DNA of 51,350 nt from Mycobacterium scrofulaceum. Its GTDB lineage: Bacteria; Actinomycetota; Actinomycetes; Mycobacteriales; Mycobacteriaceae. This document shows, in pieces, positions 24,681 to 34,141 of this stretch; within the stretch, counting starts at the first letter, position 1, and each line of letters starts with the position of its first letter. Under the pieces are notes generated by a model. It was not told the origin of the DNA. It worked only from the letters and a program-made list of their open reading frames with translations, and did not search any database. A program made the position numbers and the translations under genes. Where the stretch lies: NCBI RefSeq assembly GCF_001667885.1, contig NZ_LZJW01000017.1, positions 1 through 51,350 of the forward strand. The letters are read 5' to 3'.

Positions 24681-25322
24681 ATGGCACGGATCATCATCAT
24701 CGGCGGGCACGGCAAGGTCGCGCTGCAGCTGGCCCGCATCCTGACCGAACGCGGCGACGAGGTGAGTTCGGTGTTCCGCAATCCCGACCACTCCGAGGAC
24801 GTCGCTGCGACCGGCGCCACGCCCGTGGTGGCCGACATCGAACGACTCGACACCGATGCGTTGGGCGACCTGCTCGCCGGGCAGGACGCGGTCGTCTTCT
24901 CGGCGGGGGCCGGCGGCGGCGACCCGGCGCGCACCTACGCCGTCGACCGCGACGCCGCGATCCGGGTGATCGACGCCGCCGAACGCGCAGGTGTCAAGCG
25001 ATTCGTCACGGTCTCCTACTTCGGTGCTGGACCTGATCACGGTGTGCCGCAAGATGATTCATTCTTCCCCTACGCGGAAGCCAAGGCGGCGGCCGACGCC
25101 CACCTGCGCGCGAGCGGCCTGGACTGGACCGTGCTGGGACCGGGTCGGCTCACCCTCGAACCGCCCACCGGGCGCATCACCCTCGGCCGGGGCAAGGGCG
25201 AAGTGTCGCGGGCCGACGTCGCCCTCGTGGCGGCGGCCGCGCTGGCGGACGACTCGACCGTCGGCCGAACGATCGACTTCAACAACGGCGAGGTGCCGAT
25301 CGCCGAGGCGCTGGCGAGCTGA
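24681..25322 (+). CDS. NAD(P)-binding NmrA/YwnB-like protein
   Basis: 213 residues from ATG 24681 (MARIIIIGGHGKVALQL). The N-terminal Rossmann motif GGHGKVA, ADIERLDTDAL and RFVTVSYFGAG fit atypical SDRs (SDR_a5/NmrA-like), which act as flavin or NAD(P)-linked reductases or redox sensors. The YAEAKAAAD segment supplies Tyr and Lys in the SDR spacing. It is divergent from the AraC gene (125-bp gap) and precedes the metE riboswitch region. A housekeeping protein seems more likely than part of the P450 cluster. Confidence 0.87.
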   Translation: MARIIIIGGHGKVALQLARILTERGDEVSSVFRNPDHSEDVAATGATPVVADIERLDTDALGDLLAGQDAVVFSAGAGGGDPARTYAVDRDAAIRVIDAAERAGVKRFVTVSYFGAGPDHGVPQDDSFFPYAEAKAAADAHLRASGLDWTVLGPGRLTLEPPTGRITLGRGKGEVSRADVALVAAAALADDSTVGRTIDFNNGEVPIAEALAS

Positions 25323-25398
25323 CCCGCACGACGGGCGTAAGCTCCGCTACGCAGCTGGTCTGCCGTCGCCGCACCACGCGGCTTCGGCATCGAGCGAG

Positions 25399-25580
25399 GC
25401 GGGTTAGTGACGCTTCGCGAGAGGGAACCCGGTGAGAGCCCGGGACTGTCCCGCAGCGGTATGCAGGAACGACCGCCGTCACACAAGCACTGGTCGCAAG
25501 ACTGGGAAGCGACGGTCAGTAGGAGCACCAGCGGGTGCGCGCCTGCGAGTCCGAAGACCTGCCAGCTGCGCCGGGCGCGC
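25399..25580 (+). ncRNA. Cobalamin (B12) riboswitch upstream of metE
   Basis: The conserved core GAGGGAACCCGGTGAGAGCC (25421-25440) continues into GGGACTGTCCCGCAGCGGTA, and the B12 box GAGTCCGAAGACCTGCC is at 25547-25563. It is followed by a GC-rich hairpin (about 25568-25592, arms GCCGGGCG/GCGCCCGGC type) and then by 120 bases to the metE GTG. Such riboswitches shut metE off when cobalamin is available, leaving the B12-dependent MetH to make methionine. The 397-base stretch between the genes holds nothing else recognisable. Boundaries are approximate. Confidence 0.92.
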
Positions 25581-25719
25581 CGCGCCCGGCGGCTCATCGC
25601 CTCGTGGAATGGGCGTTTGGCTGCGCCGGTTGCGATTTATGTACTTCAGGTGCATCGCAACCGGTCGGCTCGCGTCCGCTGGCGGTGACCACCCCGTCGA
25701 TTGAAGGACGAAAGATATC

Positions 25720-27990
25720 GTGACCCCTCAACCCTTTACCGCAACGGTCGTCGGCTCCCCGCGGATCGGCCCCAGGCGCGAACTCAAACGCGCCACCGAG
25801 GGCTACTGGGCCGGACGCACCAGTCGTTCGGAGCTGGAATCGGTTGCCGCCACCCTGCGGCGCGACATGTGGGCCGGCCTCGCCGCCGCCGGCCTGGACT
25901 CCGTCCCGGTGAACACCTTCTCCTATTACGACCAGATGCTGGACACGGCGGTGATGCTCGGCGCCCTGCCGGCCCGGGCCGCGCAGGTGTCCGACGACCT
26001 GGATCGCTACTTCGCCGCCGCGCGCGGCAACTCCGAGGTCGCGCCGATGGAGATGACCAAGTGGTTCGACACCAATTACCACTACCTGGTTCCCGAGATC
26101 GAGCCCGCGACCTCGTTCGCGCTCAACCCCGACAAAGTGCTCGCCGAGCTGAAAGAAGCTCTCGCGCAAGGCATCAGCGCCCGACCGGTCATCATTGGGC
26201 CGATCACCTTCCTGCTGTTGAGCAAGGCGGTCAACGGCGGTGGCGCGCCGATCGATCGGCTGCAGGAGCTGGTGGGAATCTACTCGGAGCTGTTGTCGTT
26301 GCTCGCGGACAACGGCGCGCAGTGGGTGCAGTTCGACGAGCCGGCGTTGGTGACCGACATCTCCCCCGATGCCCCGGCACTGGCCGAGGCCACCTACACC
26401 GCGCTGGGCAAGGCGGGCAACCGCCCCGCCATCTACGTCGCCACCTACTTCGGCGATCCCGGCGCCGCCCTGGCCGGGCTGGCCCGCACCCCGGTCGAGG
26501 CGATCGGCGTCGACCTGGTCTACGGGGCCGGCGCCGCGGTGGCGGGAATCCCCGAGTTGTCCGGCAAGACACTGGTGGCCGGCGTCGTGGACGGGCGCAA
26601 CATCTGGCGCACCGACCTCGAGGCTGCGCTCGGGAAACTGAAGGCCCTTCTCAATTCTGCTGGTGCCGTGGCGGTTTCGACCTCGTGTTCCACGATGCAC
26701 GTGCCGTATTCGCTGGAACCCGAAACCGAACTCGACGACGCGCTGCGCAGCTGGCTGGCGTTCGGGCAGGAGAAGGTTGCCGAGGTGGTGACGCTCGCGC
26801 GCGCCCTGCGTGACGGGCGTGAGGCCGTCGCCGACGAGATCGAAGCGTCCAACGCCGCGGTGGCCTCCCGCCAGAGCGATCCCCGGCTGCACAACGACGA
26901 GCTGCGGGCCCGCATCGACTCGATCGTCGCCACCGGCACCCACCGCGGCGACGCGGCGGAGCGGCGCGCGAGTCAGGAAGCGCGGCTGCACCTGCCTCCG
27001 TTGCCGACAACGACCATCGGCTCCTATCCGCAGACGTCCGCGATCCGTAAGGCGCGCGCGGCGCTGCGCTCCGGCGAGATCGACCAGGCGGAGTACGAGA
27101 AGCGGATGAAAAAGGAGATCGCCGACGTCATCATGCTGCAGGAGGAGCTGGGCCTCGACGTGCTGGTGCATGGCGAACCGGAGCGCAACGACATGGTGCA
27201 GTACTTCGCCGAGCAGTTGACGGGTTTCTTCGCGACGTCCAACGGATGGGTGCAGTCGTATGGCAGCCGTTGTGTGCGTCCGCCGATCCTCTACGGCGAT
27301 GTCATCCGTACCCACCCGATGACCGTCGAGTGGATCGAGTACGCGCAGTCGCTGACCGACAAGCCGGTGAAGGGCATGCTGACCGGTCCGGTGACGATCC
27401 TCGCCTGGTCGTTCGTCCGCGACGATCAGCCGTTGGCCGAGACCGCCAACCAGGTGGCGCTGGCCATCCGCGACGAGACCGTGGACCTGCAATCCGCGGG
27501 CATCGCCGTCATCCAGGTCGACGAGCCGGCGCTGCGGGAACTGCTGCCGCTGCGCCGCGCCGATCAGGAGGACTATTTGCGTTGGGCGGTAGGGTCTTTC
27601 CGATTGGCCACCTCCGGCGTCGCGGACTCCACGCAGATCCACACCCACCTGTGCTATTCGGAGTTCGGCGAGGTGATCGGGGCCATTGCCGACCTGGACG
27701 CCGACGTGACGTCGATCGAGGCGGCACGCTCGCGCATGGAGGTGCTGGACGACCTCAACGCGGCGGGCTTCTCCAACAGCGTCGGACCGGGCGTCTACGA
27801 CATCCATTCGCCGAGGGTGCCGAGCACAGCCGAGATGGCTGAGTCTTTGCGCGCGGCGCTGAGAGCGGTTCCCGCGGAACGGCTCTGGGTCAATCCCGAT
27901 TGCGGCTTGAAGACCCGCAACTCCGACGAGGTCACCGCGTCGCTGAAGAACATGGTCGCCGCGGCCCGGGAGGTCCGTTCGGAGGCTTGA
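25720..27990 (+). CDS. metE: Cobalamin-independent methionine synthase
   Basis: 756 residues from GTG 25720 (GAAGGA upstream), the usual MetE length. It transfers a methyl group from 5-methyltetrahydropteroyl-polyglutamate to homocysteine. The two-barrel layout is visible: N-terminal [17 protein letters not shown] with the glutamate tail-binding lysines, and C-terminal [40 protein letters not shown], the zinc ligands HLCYSEF and [10 protein letters not shown] cobalamin riboswitch precedes it. Between it and the DUF3556 gene lies a strong hairpin. As recalled, M. tuberculosis has metE (Rv1133c) next to the same membrane-protein gene. Confidence 0.98.
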   Translation: MTPQPFTATVVGSPRIGPRRELKRATEGYWAGRTSRSELESVAATLRRDMWAGLAAAGLDSVPVNTFSYYDQMLDTAVMLGALPARAAQVSDDLDRYFAAARGNSEVAPMEMTKWFDTNYHYLVPEIEPATSFALNPDKVLAELKEALAQGISARPVIIGPITFLLLSKAVNGGGAPIDRLQELVGIYSELLSLLADNGAQWVQFDEPALVTDISPDAPALAEATYTALGKAGNRPAIYVATYFGDPGAALAGLARTPVEAIGVDLVYGAGAAVAGIPELSGKTLVAGVVDGRNIWRTDLEAALGKLKALLNSAGAVAVSTSCSTMHVPYSLEPETELDDALRSWLAFGQEKVAEVVTLARALRDGREAVADEIEASNAAVASRQSDPRLHNDELRARIDSIVATGTHRGDAAERRASQEARLHLPPLPTTTIGSYPQTSAIRKARAALRSGEIDQAEYEKRMKKEIADVIMLQEELGLDVLVHGEPERNDMVQYFAEQLTGFFATSNGWVQSYGSRCVRPPILYGDVIRTHPMTVEWIEYAQSLTDKPVKGMLTGPVTILAWSFVRDDQPLAETANQVALAIRDETVDLQSAGIAVIQVDEPALRELLPLRRADQEDYLRWAVGSFRLATSGVADSTQIHTHLCYSEFGEVIGAIADLDADVTSIEAARSRMEVLDDLNAAGFSNSVGPGVYDIHSPRVPSTAEMAESLRAALRAVPAERLWVNPDCGLKTRNSDEVTASLKNMVAAAREVRSEA

Positions 27991-27995
27991 GGTTT

Positions 27996-28055
27996 CGCGA
28001 GCGTAACCTCACTGCGATTTTCGGCTCGGTTTTTCGCAGTGTGGTTACGCTCGCG
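27996..28055. terminator. Strong hairpin between convergent metE and DUF3556 genes
   Basis: 22-base arms 27996-28017 and 28034-28055 pair with one mismatch around a 16-base T-rich loop. The arm begins CGCGAGCGTAACC. Both flanking genes end within 6 bp of it, so it can serve as a bidirectional terminator. It shares the GAGCGTAAC core with the element at 2007-2052. Confidence 0.8.
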
Positions 28056-28057
28056 GC

Positions 28058-29788
28058 CTATTCGGACCTGGGCAGCACCTGGACGGGAACGTCGTCGGCC
28101 CACGGTTGCCGGGTCACCATGTCGGCGACGCGGACGATGCCGCGCTCGAACTCGCCGGTCGCCGCGTCCACCAGCCGATACGCCTGGGTCTGCTTGTGGA
28201 TGGGCTGCGCGTCGAGCAGCACCACCCGCACCTCCCCCGGCTCGAAGTGGCAGCGCTCCTGCAGCGCGGCGATCAGCTGCTCGTTGTGCATGTGGCCGTC
28301 GCCGAAGTTCCAGCCGATGGCGGTGCTGCAGATGCGTTCGCCGTCGGTCAGGACGTAGTCGTCCTCGTTCTGGCCCGCCATCGCGCGATGCGCCAGGGTG
28401 AACAGCGCACGGCCGTGAGTGTTGAACCCGCGGAACGCATATCCCATGTAGAGCGGGATCTGCGCGGCCTCCGGGCTGCCGTAGAACCTCTCCAGCTGGG
28501 CCTGCGGCATGCTGGCGATCGCCACGATGCCCCTGGCGATCTTGTCGCTCGCCGACGGCTTGATGCACCACAGCGTGGTGTCCCAGTTCCCGGCGTAGTA
28601 CCGCATGCCGGGCAGGAACGAGATTTTGCGGGGAAACATGTTGCCCAGCAAGACGATTCCCGCGATGACGACGAACAGTATCGCCACCACCACGGGGTGC
28701 CTCAGGTCACGCAGGCCCAGGCGGGCGTGCGCGACGAACAGCGACAGCACACCGAAGATCATGAAGACGTTCCACTCCAGCGGGACGCCCATGGGGATCG
28801 ACACCAGGATGCCGAGGTGGAAGCAGACCATCACGATGGCGGCGATCGTGATGGGCCAGCCGCTGTGGCAGAAGAACAACGGCAACGGCACCAGCATCTC
28901 GATGGCCGTGCTGATGTGGGCCAGCCATCGCGACAACCGACCGGGCCGCAGGTCGTCCGGGAACCTCTCGAAGAACTGCCGCTTCAGCCAGCGGGGCCGC
29001 ACCAGCGGGTTGTTGGACATCATCGTCGAGATCACGAACGGGAAGTGCTTGTTGAGCTTGGACGTGGCGGCGCCCATCCAGATCACCAGGAACACCACCT
29101 TGGACCCGACGATCATGTCCACCCCGCCGAAGAGGAACGTCACCGCCATGGTCGCGTAGACCTCACCGCGCGCGGCCAAAAAGATCACCTTGTCGCGCAG
29201 GCCGAGCACACCGAGCAGCAGCAGGATCAGCACGATCTTCCAGGCCGGCAGCAATCCGATCGTCGTGCCGAGCTCGGGGATCGGTCCGGTGCCGTCGGCG
29301 AACAGCGCCGCGAATGTCACCAGCAGGAACAGCGCGTACAGCGCGACGTCGATCGGCTTGCGCTTGGTGCCCTCGGTCAGTGGGACCCGGTTCGGCCACG
29401 GTGGCAGCCGGATGGTGCCGAACCGCATCCAGTACAGGACCGAGCCCATGGGCGGGAAGAACCGGTTGTTCAGCGGGCCGAAGCCGCAGCCCAGCCCGAT
29501 CACCTCGAACAGCATCGTGTACAGCACGACCTTCTCGAACACGATCGGCTCCGACCACCACGACGCGACGTGGGTGAATCCGCCGAGTCCCCTGGTGGCC
29601 GAGGCGAACACCCACGCGCCGAGGATGTAGAGCAGGATCTTGGCGACGTAGAACAGGTGCAGCACGACCGGCGTGCCGAAGCCCACCTCGGCCCAGTGCC
29701 TGGCCATCGGCCGGATCTTCTCGCTACGCGTGCCCTTGTTCCACTCGGCCATGTCGAGCTGCGGCAGCTCAGGCTTGAGAAATCCCAT
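28058..29788 (-). CDS. DUF3556 integral membrane protein
   Basis: 576 residues from ATG 29788. About ten hydrophobic segments span residues 40-410 (for example VALYALFLLVTFAALFA, VVVAILFVVIAGIVLLG), followed by a soluble C-terminal domain of about 160 residues ending in VQVLPRSE. Gene order and the length of 576 agree with what I recall for M. tuberculosis Rv1132, beside metE. Function is not established. A perfect match to the KstR consensus lies 12 bp upstream of the start, implying induction with cholesterol catabolism. Rejecting the antisense frame of similar length over this gene is straightforward because the family is recognisable. Confidence 0.88.
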   Translation of the reverse strand: MGFLKPELPQLDMAEWNKGTRSEKIRPMARHWAEVGFGTPVVLHLFYVAKILLYILGAWVFASATRGLGGFTHVASWWSEPIVFEKVVLYTMLFEVIGLGCGFGPLNNRFFPPMGSVLYWMRFGTIRLPPWPNRVPLTEGTKRKPIDVALYALFLLVTFAALFADGTGPIPELGTTIGLLPAWKIVLILLLLGVLGLRDKVIFLAARGEVYATMAVTFLFGGVDMIVGSKVVFLVIWMGAATSKLNKHFPFVISTMMSNNPLVRPRWLKRQFFERFPDDLRPGRLSRWLAHISTAIEMLVPLPLFFCHSGWPITIAAIVMVCFHLGILVSIPMGVPLEWNVFMIFGVLSLFVAHARLGLRDLRHPVVVAILFVVIAGIVLLGNMFPRKISFLPGMRYYAGNWDTTLWCIKPSASDKIARGIVAIASMPQAQLERFYGSPEAAQIPLYMGYAFRGFNTHGRALFTLAHRAMAGQNEDDYVLTDGERICSTAIGWNFGDGHMHNEQLIAALQERCHFEPGEVRVVLLDAQPIHKQTQAYRLVDAATGEFERGIVRVADMVTRQPWADDVPVQVLPRSE

Positions 29789-29799
29789 GGTGGTCAGAT

Positions 29800-29813
29800 T
29801 AGAACGTGTTCTA
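29800..29813. promoter_or_regulatory. KstR-type operator
   Basis: TAGAACGTGTTCTA fits the published KstR consensus TnnAACnnGTTnnA at every fixed position and is palindromic outside the centre. It lies 12-25 bp upstream of the DUF3556 start. KstR represses cholesterol-catabolism genes in mycobacteria until a cholesterol-derived CoA thioester is bound. Confidence 0.85.
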
Positions 29814-29913
29814 GGCGAACCGCACTCAAGCCGGGCAACAATCCATTGCCTGTGCCCTCACCGACGGATAGCGTGAAAACCGGATCGGCGCGGCCCACTA
29901 GGAGGCGTCCGCC

Positions 29914-30132
29914 ATGAGCAGGCTTTTCATTTCCATATCGGCTGCGGTGCTGGTCGCCGCCGTCTCACCGATCGCGGTCGCCCGGGCCGACGCGCCGGCG
30001 CCCGGCGACGGGTGCGCGGCGTTGCACGCGACCACCCAGGACGCCAACGGCCGGACGATGTGGTGCAACCCCACGATGACCGGCGCCCACAATTTGGTGT
30101 GGCAGTACGGCGGGCCGGCGCCCAGCCCTTAA
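29914..30132 (+). CDS. Small secreted protein
   Basis: 72 residues from ATG 29914 with a perfect AGGAGG site. Residues 1-26 form a signal peptide (SRLFISISAAVLVAAVSPIAVARADA, likely cleaved after ARA/ADA). The mature part of about 47 residues has two cysteines (GDGCAALHA, TMWCNPTM) that could form one disulphide. No family recognised. It is read against the DUF3556 and prpD genes and occupies the place where M. tuberculosis has prpC. Confidence 0.75.
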   Translation: MSRLFISISAAVLVAAVSPIAVARADAPAPGDGCAALHATTQDANGRTMWCNPTMTGAHNLVWQYGGPAPSP

Positions 30133-30136
30133 GGCT

Positions 30137-30176
30137 TCCAGGGTGAGCTGAGGGCGTCCAGCGTGAAGTGAGGGCG
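30137..30176. repeat. Tandem 20-bp duplication in a convergent gap
   Basis: Two 20-base units (30137-30156, 30157-30176) match at 17 positions and share GTGA and TGAGGGCG. They continue into a stretch with GAAATC/GATTTC pairing up to the prpD stop, so the 108-bp gap probably folds and may terminate transcription from both sides. Confidence 0.5.
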
Positions 30177-30240
30177 AGAAATCCGCGAAAACTCCGCCCT
30201 GGCCGCACACTCAAAGCCGTGACTGCACACCCGATTTCGG

Positions 30241-31746
30241 TCACTCGAAGATGCCCGGCGGCGTCGCCGGGGCCCGCTCGAGAGCCCCTGGGTCAACGCG
30301 TAGATTGAGCGCGGCCAGCGCGCCGGCGCGCAGGCCGGCCAAGGAATCGACTGCGTCCAGAAACCGTTGCCGCTCGGCGGGTTCCACGACGTCGCCGGCA
30401 AGCCGGGTGAACTTCTGCACGTACTGCGGACGCCGGAACGGCCGCGCGCCAAGCGGATGCGCGTCGGCGACGGCCAGTTCGTCGACGATCACCTCTCCGC
30501 TTTTCAGCGTGACCTCGGCGCGCGCGCCGAACGCCTTTTGCGCCGGATCCGCCGAGTGATAGCGGCGGGTCCACTCCGGATCCTCGACCGTCGAAATCTT
30601 GCGCCACAGTTCGACGGTGTCGGGCCGGTGGGCCCGCTCGGCGGCGTAGGACCGCTCGTGGTGCCAGCTTCCGTCCTGCAGCGCGACGGCGAAGATGTAG
30701 GGCAGCGAGTGGTCGAGCGTCTCCCGCGACGCGTCCGGGTCGAACTTCTGCGGATCGCCCGACCCCGTACCGATCACGACGTGGGTGTGGTGACTGGTGT
30801 GCAGCACGATGGTCGATACCTCGCCGAGGTCGCCGATCCGCTCGCGGAGCCGCCGCGCCAGGTCGATCGGCGCCTGACTCTGGTACTCCGCCGAGTGCTC
30901 CTTGGTGTAACTGTCCAGGATCGCGCGCTTGGGCTCATCGGGAGCGGGCAGCGGCACCTGGTATTCGCGGTCCGGTCCGCCCAGCAGCCAGGCGATCACC
31001 CCGTCCTCGCCCTCCCAGATCGGGGCCGGTGATCCCTCGCCACGCATCGCCCGATCCACCGCCTCGATGGCGACCTTGCCCGCGTGCGCGGGCGCGAAGG
31101 CCTTCCAACTGGAGATCAGCCCCTTGCGCGACTGGCGGGTGCTGGTGGTCAGGTGCAGCGCCTGCCCGACCGCCTGATAGATCGTCTCGGTGTCCAGCCG
31201 CAGCATGGTCCCGATGCCGGCCGCCACGGACGGACCCAGGTGCGCAACGTGGTCGATCTTGTGTTCGTGCAGGCAGATTCCGCGGGCCAGGTCGATCTGG
31301 ATTTCGTAAGCGGTGACCACACCACGGATCAGGTCGGCGCCCGGCAGTCCCCGCTGCTGGGCCACCGCGACTAGCGGGGGGATGTTGTCGCCCGGGTGGG
31401 AGTATTCGGCGGCCAAAAACGTGTCGTGGAAGTCGAGTTCGCGCACCGCGACGCTGTTGGCCCAGGCCGCCCACTCCGCCGAATACGTGCCGTCGACGCC
31501 GAACACCCGGGCGCCCCGGCGCGCCGGATGGGCCAGTGCCTGTCGTCGCGCCACCGTGACGGGCCGACGCAGCACGGCGGCGGCGCTGACGGCCGCGTTG
31601 TCGATGATCCGGTTCACCACCATCTCCGCCGTTTCCGGCTCGACGGCAACGGGGTCGGCGGCGACCTCGGCGATCTTGGCCGCCAAATGCTCGGCGCGGG
31701 GGAAGTCGTCGGAGCTGCGCCGCGTGCGAACCGTATGCGTCAACAC
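30241..31746 (-). CDS. prpD: 2-methylcitrate dehydratase (MmgE/PrpD family)
   Basis: 501 residues from GTG 31746 ([20 protein letters not shown]); an in-frame start at 31770 or TTG 31743 is also possible. PrpD-family features include [61 protein letters not shown] and [17 protein letters not shown]. It dehydrates 2-methylcitrate in the methylcitrate cycle for propionyl-CoA from odd-chain lipids and cholesterol. Normally prpC follows directly; here it does not, and no prpC or prpB is in the window. The gene is divergent from the amine oxidase. Confidence 0.93.
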   Translation of the reverse strand: MLTHTVRTRRSSDDFPRAEHLAAKIAEVAADPVAVEPETAEMVVNRIIDNAAVSAAAVLRRPVTVARRQALAHPARRGARVFGVDGTYSAEWAAWANSVAVRELDFHDTFLAAEYSHPGDNIPPLVAVAQQRGLPGADLIRGVVTAYEIQIDLARGICLHEHKIDHVAHLGPSVAAGIGTMLRLDTETIYQAVGQALHLTTSTRQSRKGLISSWKAFAPAHAGKVAIEAVDRAMRGEGSPAPIWEGEDGVIAWLLGGPDREYQVPLPAPDEPKRAILDSYTKEHSAEYQSQAPIDLARRLRERIGDLGEVSTIVLHTSHHTHVVIGTGSGDPQKFDPDASRETLDHSLPYIFAVALQDGSWHHERSYAAERAHRPDTVELWRKISTVEDPEWTRRYHSADPAQKAFGARAEVTLKSGEVIVDELAVADAHPLGARPFRRPQYVQKFTRLAGDVVEPAERQRFLDAVDSLAGLRAGALAALNLRVDPGALERAPATPPGIFE

Positions 31747-31863
31747 AAATCCGCACCCTAGGGCCGGCACGAACGCGCGCAGAAATCTGAGTTAACCCGC
31801 CACCATCGGCGCCGCCCGCGGTGTAGTTTGCTGCTGGGGCGGGGCTAGGTTGAGGAGTCAGCC

Positions 31864-33228
31864 GTGGCAGAGGTCGATTACTGCGTGGTCGGAGCGGGAT
31901 TCGCGGGTCTGGCGGCGGCCCTGCGGTTGAAACAGGCCGGCCTTTCGGTGGCCTTGCTGGAGGCGCGCGACAGGGTCGGCGGCCGCACGTTCACCGAGTA
32001 CCGTGCCGACGGCTCGTGGATCGACCGGGGCGGCGCGTGGATCGGACCGGGCCAGGACCGGATCTACGCGATGATGGACGAGTTCGGCGTGGCCGAGTAC
32101 AAGCAGCACAACGATGGCGACGCCATGATGATCGTCGACGGCAAGAAGCACCGCTATGGCGGCACCATCCCGTGGACGATGAGCCCGTGGGCGGTCGCCA
32201 ACCTCGGGATGGGTTTGTTGTCGATCGAGAAAATGGCCAAATCGCTTCCGCGGGAAGCGCCCTGGGATGCCAAGCAGGCGGACGAGTGGGACCGCATCAG
32301 CATCGGGGAATGGCTCGAACAGAACACCATGTCCAAGCAGGCCCGCGAGATGCTGGACATGGCCTTTGCCGGCCTCTACACCTCGGCGGCGTCGGAGACG
32401 TCGTTGTTGTGGGGATTGCTGCAAACGGCGTCGGCGGGCGGACTGACGTTCGCGATTTCGGGCAAGGGCGGCTCCCAGGACGCCCGCCCGGTCGGCGGAA
32501 TGGGCGCCATCTATGGCCCCATCGCGGCCGAACTGGGCGACGCGGTGCACCTTTCGCAACCGGTTCGCCAAATCGCCCAGGATGCCGACGGCGTGACGGT
32601 GACGGCCTCCGACCTGACGGTGCGCGCGCGCCGGGTCATCGTGGCGATCCCACTGGCCATCGCTTCCTCGATCGTCTACGAGCCGATGCTGCCGGTGGAT
32701 CGGGCGATGCTGCACCAGCGCATGCCGAGCGGTGCGGTCATCAAGACGTCGATCGTCTACGACGAGCCGTTCTGGCGCGCCGACGGGCTCTCCGGTCAGT
32801 CGGCCGCGCCGGGATCCCCCGCCAGCCTGACGATCGACGCCTGCACGGACACCGGCGACCCCGGCGTCATGTGTGTCATCTCCGAAGGGCCCGCGGCACG
32901 GCGGCTGACGAAGCTGAACGAGGCGGAGCGGCGAGCGGCGCTCATCGGCGAGTTGGTCGACCGATTCGGCGAGAAAGCCAGAACGCCGCAGGAGTACCAC
33001 GAGCAAAACTGGACCGTCGACCGCTACTCCGGCGGCGGGATGATCGGTCACGCACCGACCGGTGTGCTGACCGAATTCGGCTATACGCTGCGCGAGCCAT
33101 GCGGCCGCATTCACTGGGCCGGAACCGAGAGCTCGGCCATCATGTGCGGGTGGATCGACGGCGCGATCCGCTCCGGCGAGCGGGCGGCCGCGGAGGTCCG
33201 GGAGGCCGAGACCGCCGCGGTCGTCTAG
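31864..33228 (+). CDS. Flavin-containing amine oxidase
   Basis: 454 residues from GTG 31864 with GAGGAG seven bases upstream. N-terminal FAD motif VVGAGFAGLAAALRL (8-22), LEARDRVGGRTFTEY (36-50), the middle IGPGQDRIYAMMDEFGV, and C-terminal IHWAGTESSAIMCGWIDGAIRSGERAAAEV are typical of monoamine oxidases. It oxidatively deaminates amines with release of peroxide; MtAofH (Rv3170) is a relative of similar length but not the same locus. In M. tuberculosis this side of prpD is, as recalled, ramB, so the gene is different here. Substrate unknown. Confidence 0.92.
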   Translation: MAEVDYCVVGAGFAGLAAALRLKQAGLSVALLEARDRVGGRTFTEYRADGSWIDRGGAWIGPGQDRIYAMMDEFGVAEYKQHNDGDAMMIVDGKKHRYGGTIPWTMSPWAVANLGMGLLSIEKMAKSLPREAPWDAKQADEWDRISIGEWLEQNTMSKQAREMLDMAFAGLYTSAASETSLLWGLLQTASAGGLTFAISGKGGSQDARPVGGMGAIYGPIAAELGDAVHLSQPVRQIAQDADGVTVTASDLTVRARRVIVAIPLAIASSIVYEPMLPVDRAMLHQRMPSGAVIKTSIVYDEPFWRADGLSGQSAAPGSPASLTIDACTDTGDPGVMCVISEGPAARRLTKLNEAERRAALIGELVDRFGEKARTPQEYHEQNWTVDRYSGGGMIGHAPTGVLTEFGYTLREPCGRIHWAGTESSAIMCGWIDGAIRSGERAAAEVREAETAAVV

Positions 33229-33416
33229 CCGAGCTTAAGAGCGCCAATATTTATGTGCGCGGCATAGTATTCGATGGGTCCGCGAGTCCGCTTGCAGCAC
33301 GAGCGAATCGGGCACCCCACTTCTAGCCCCTTGGCCCGGATAGCCACAAACCATGAATTTGAACGTAACGTCGCACTTGCTGGCACACCAGCAGCACCGC
33401 CGTGAAGGAAAACGCT

Positions 33417-33752
33417 GTGAGCCTCTTCAGGAAGAAACGTCATGCGACACACGCTGTCGGTGAGGATAAGGTCTATTACTCCACGCCGTTTGGCGACACC
33501 AAAGATGGCAAACGAAAGCTCTTTTTACTCGGACGCGGCGAGGCGCAGTTCTTCCCTGTGTTCCGCAGTAGGGAGTCGCTTATGGCTTTCTACGAACAAA
33601 TGAATCGCTCGAATTACATGATTCTCGAGGGAGACATACAGAGAGTCCTCGAAACCAATCGCTCGATCGAGCTGATGAAGGACGTGGCCATTGTCATTGA
33701 GCCTTTGGGCGCAAATCCCGTTGAGATCTGGCCGACTCGTGACCGCGGTTAA
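33417..33752 (+). CDS. Small SseB-like protein
   Basis: 111 residues from GTG 33417 (AAGGA at good spacing; GTG 33402 is an alternative). The core KLFLLGRGEAQFFPVFRSRESLMAFYEQMN followed by DVAIVIEPLGANPVEIWP has the alternating beta-strand and NPxxxxx pattern of the SseB N-terminal domain, but the match is weak. There is no signal peptide. Base composition is clearly lower in GC than the neighbours. First of three same-strand genes in a probable acquired cassette. Function unknown. Confidence 0.65.
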   Translation: MSLFRKKRHATHAVGEDKVYYSTPFGDTKDGKRKLFLLGRGEAQFFPVFRSRESLMAFYEQMNRSNYMILEGDIQRVLETNRSIELMKDVAIVIEPLGANPVEIWPTRDRG

Positions 33753-33769
33753 CGAAAGTCCATCGCGGT

Positions 33770-34141
33770 ATGGCTGGAACACTGAGATCTAATATGCGGA
33801 TCGAATACCTGGCCCGCGGCGCTGACAACACCCTGATCTGTGTCACGACCACGACCGATCTCTACAGCGCGCGTTTCTTCATCGGCACAATGCCCGGTCC
33901 ACTGCGTGAGGTACCTATCGCCCCGACGGATCATTCGATCATGAGACTCCGCGATGGGGGCACCACCATCATCCTGACCGCCGAGGGTGAATTCAATGTG
34001 CCGTCCCCACTGCTGAACGCCGCGTGGATGTCTGACGTACGGTTCGGCGCGAAACGCTTCGACCTCATAGATCGCTCAAGGACCACGGTTGAATTAACTG
34101 ATGGTGGTCTGCTCCTCGATGGGGTGCCGGCTGACACTTGA
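33770..34141 (+). CDS. Hypothetical protein in SseB-like cassette
   Basis: 123 residues from ATG 33770; ATG 33794 (MRIEYLARGADN) is an equally possible start. It is predicted to be mainly beta (ICVTTTTDLYSARFFIG, TIILTAEGEFNVPSP, RTTVELTDGGLLLDG). No family recognised. It overlaps the next gene by 4 bp (TTGA), which shows operon organisation. GC is lower than average. Confidence 0.6.
   Translation: MAGTLRSNMRIEYLARGADNTLICVTTTTDLYSARFFIGTMPGPLREVPIAPTDHSIMRLRDGGTTIILTAEGEFNVPSPLLNAAWMSDVRFGAKRFDLIDRSRTTVELTDGGLLLDGVPADT

Noticed and set aside
25594..27807. Antisense open frame of 737 residues over metE
   Set aside because: It is the shadow of a GC-rich gene with clear MetE motifs; the translation is rich in R, G, H, V and D without any domain.
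28106..29917. Forward open frame of 603 residues over the DUF3556 gene
   Set aside because: Composition (Q, H, D, R, V rich) is that of a frame opposite to a membrane-protein gene, with no family match.
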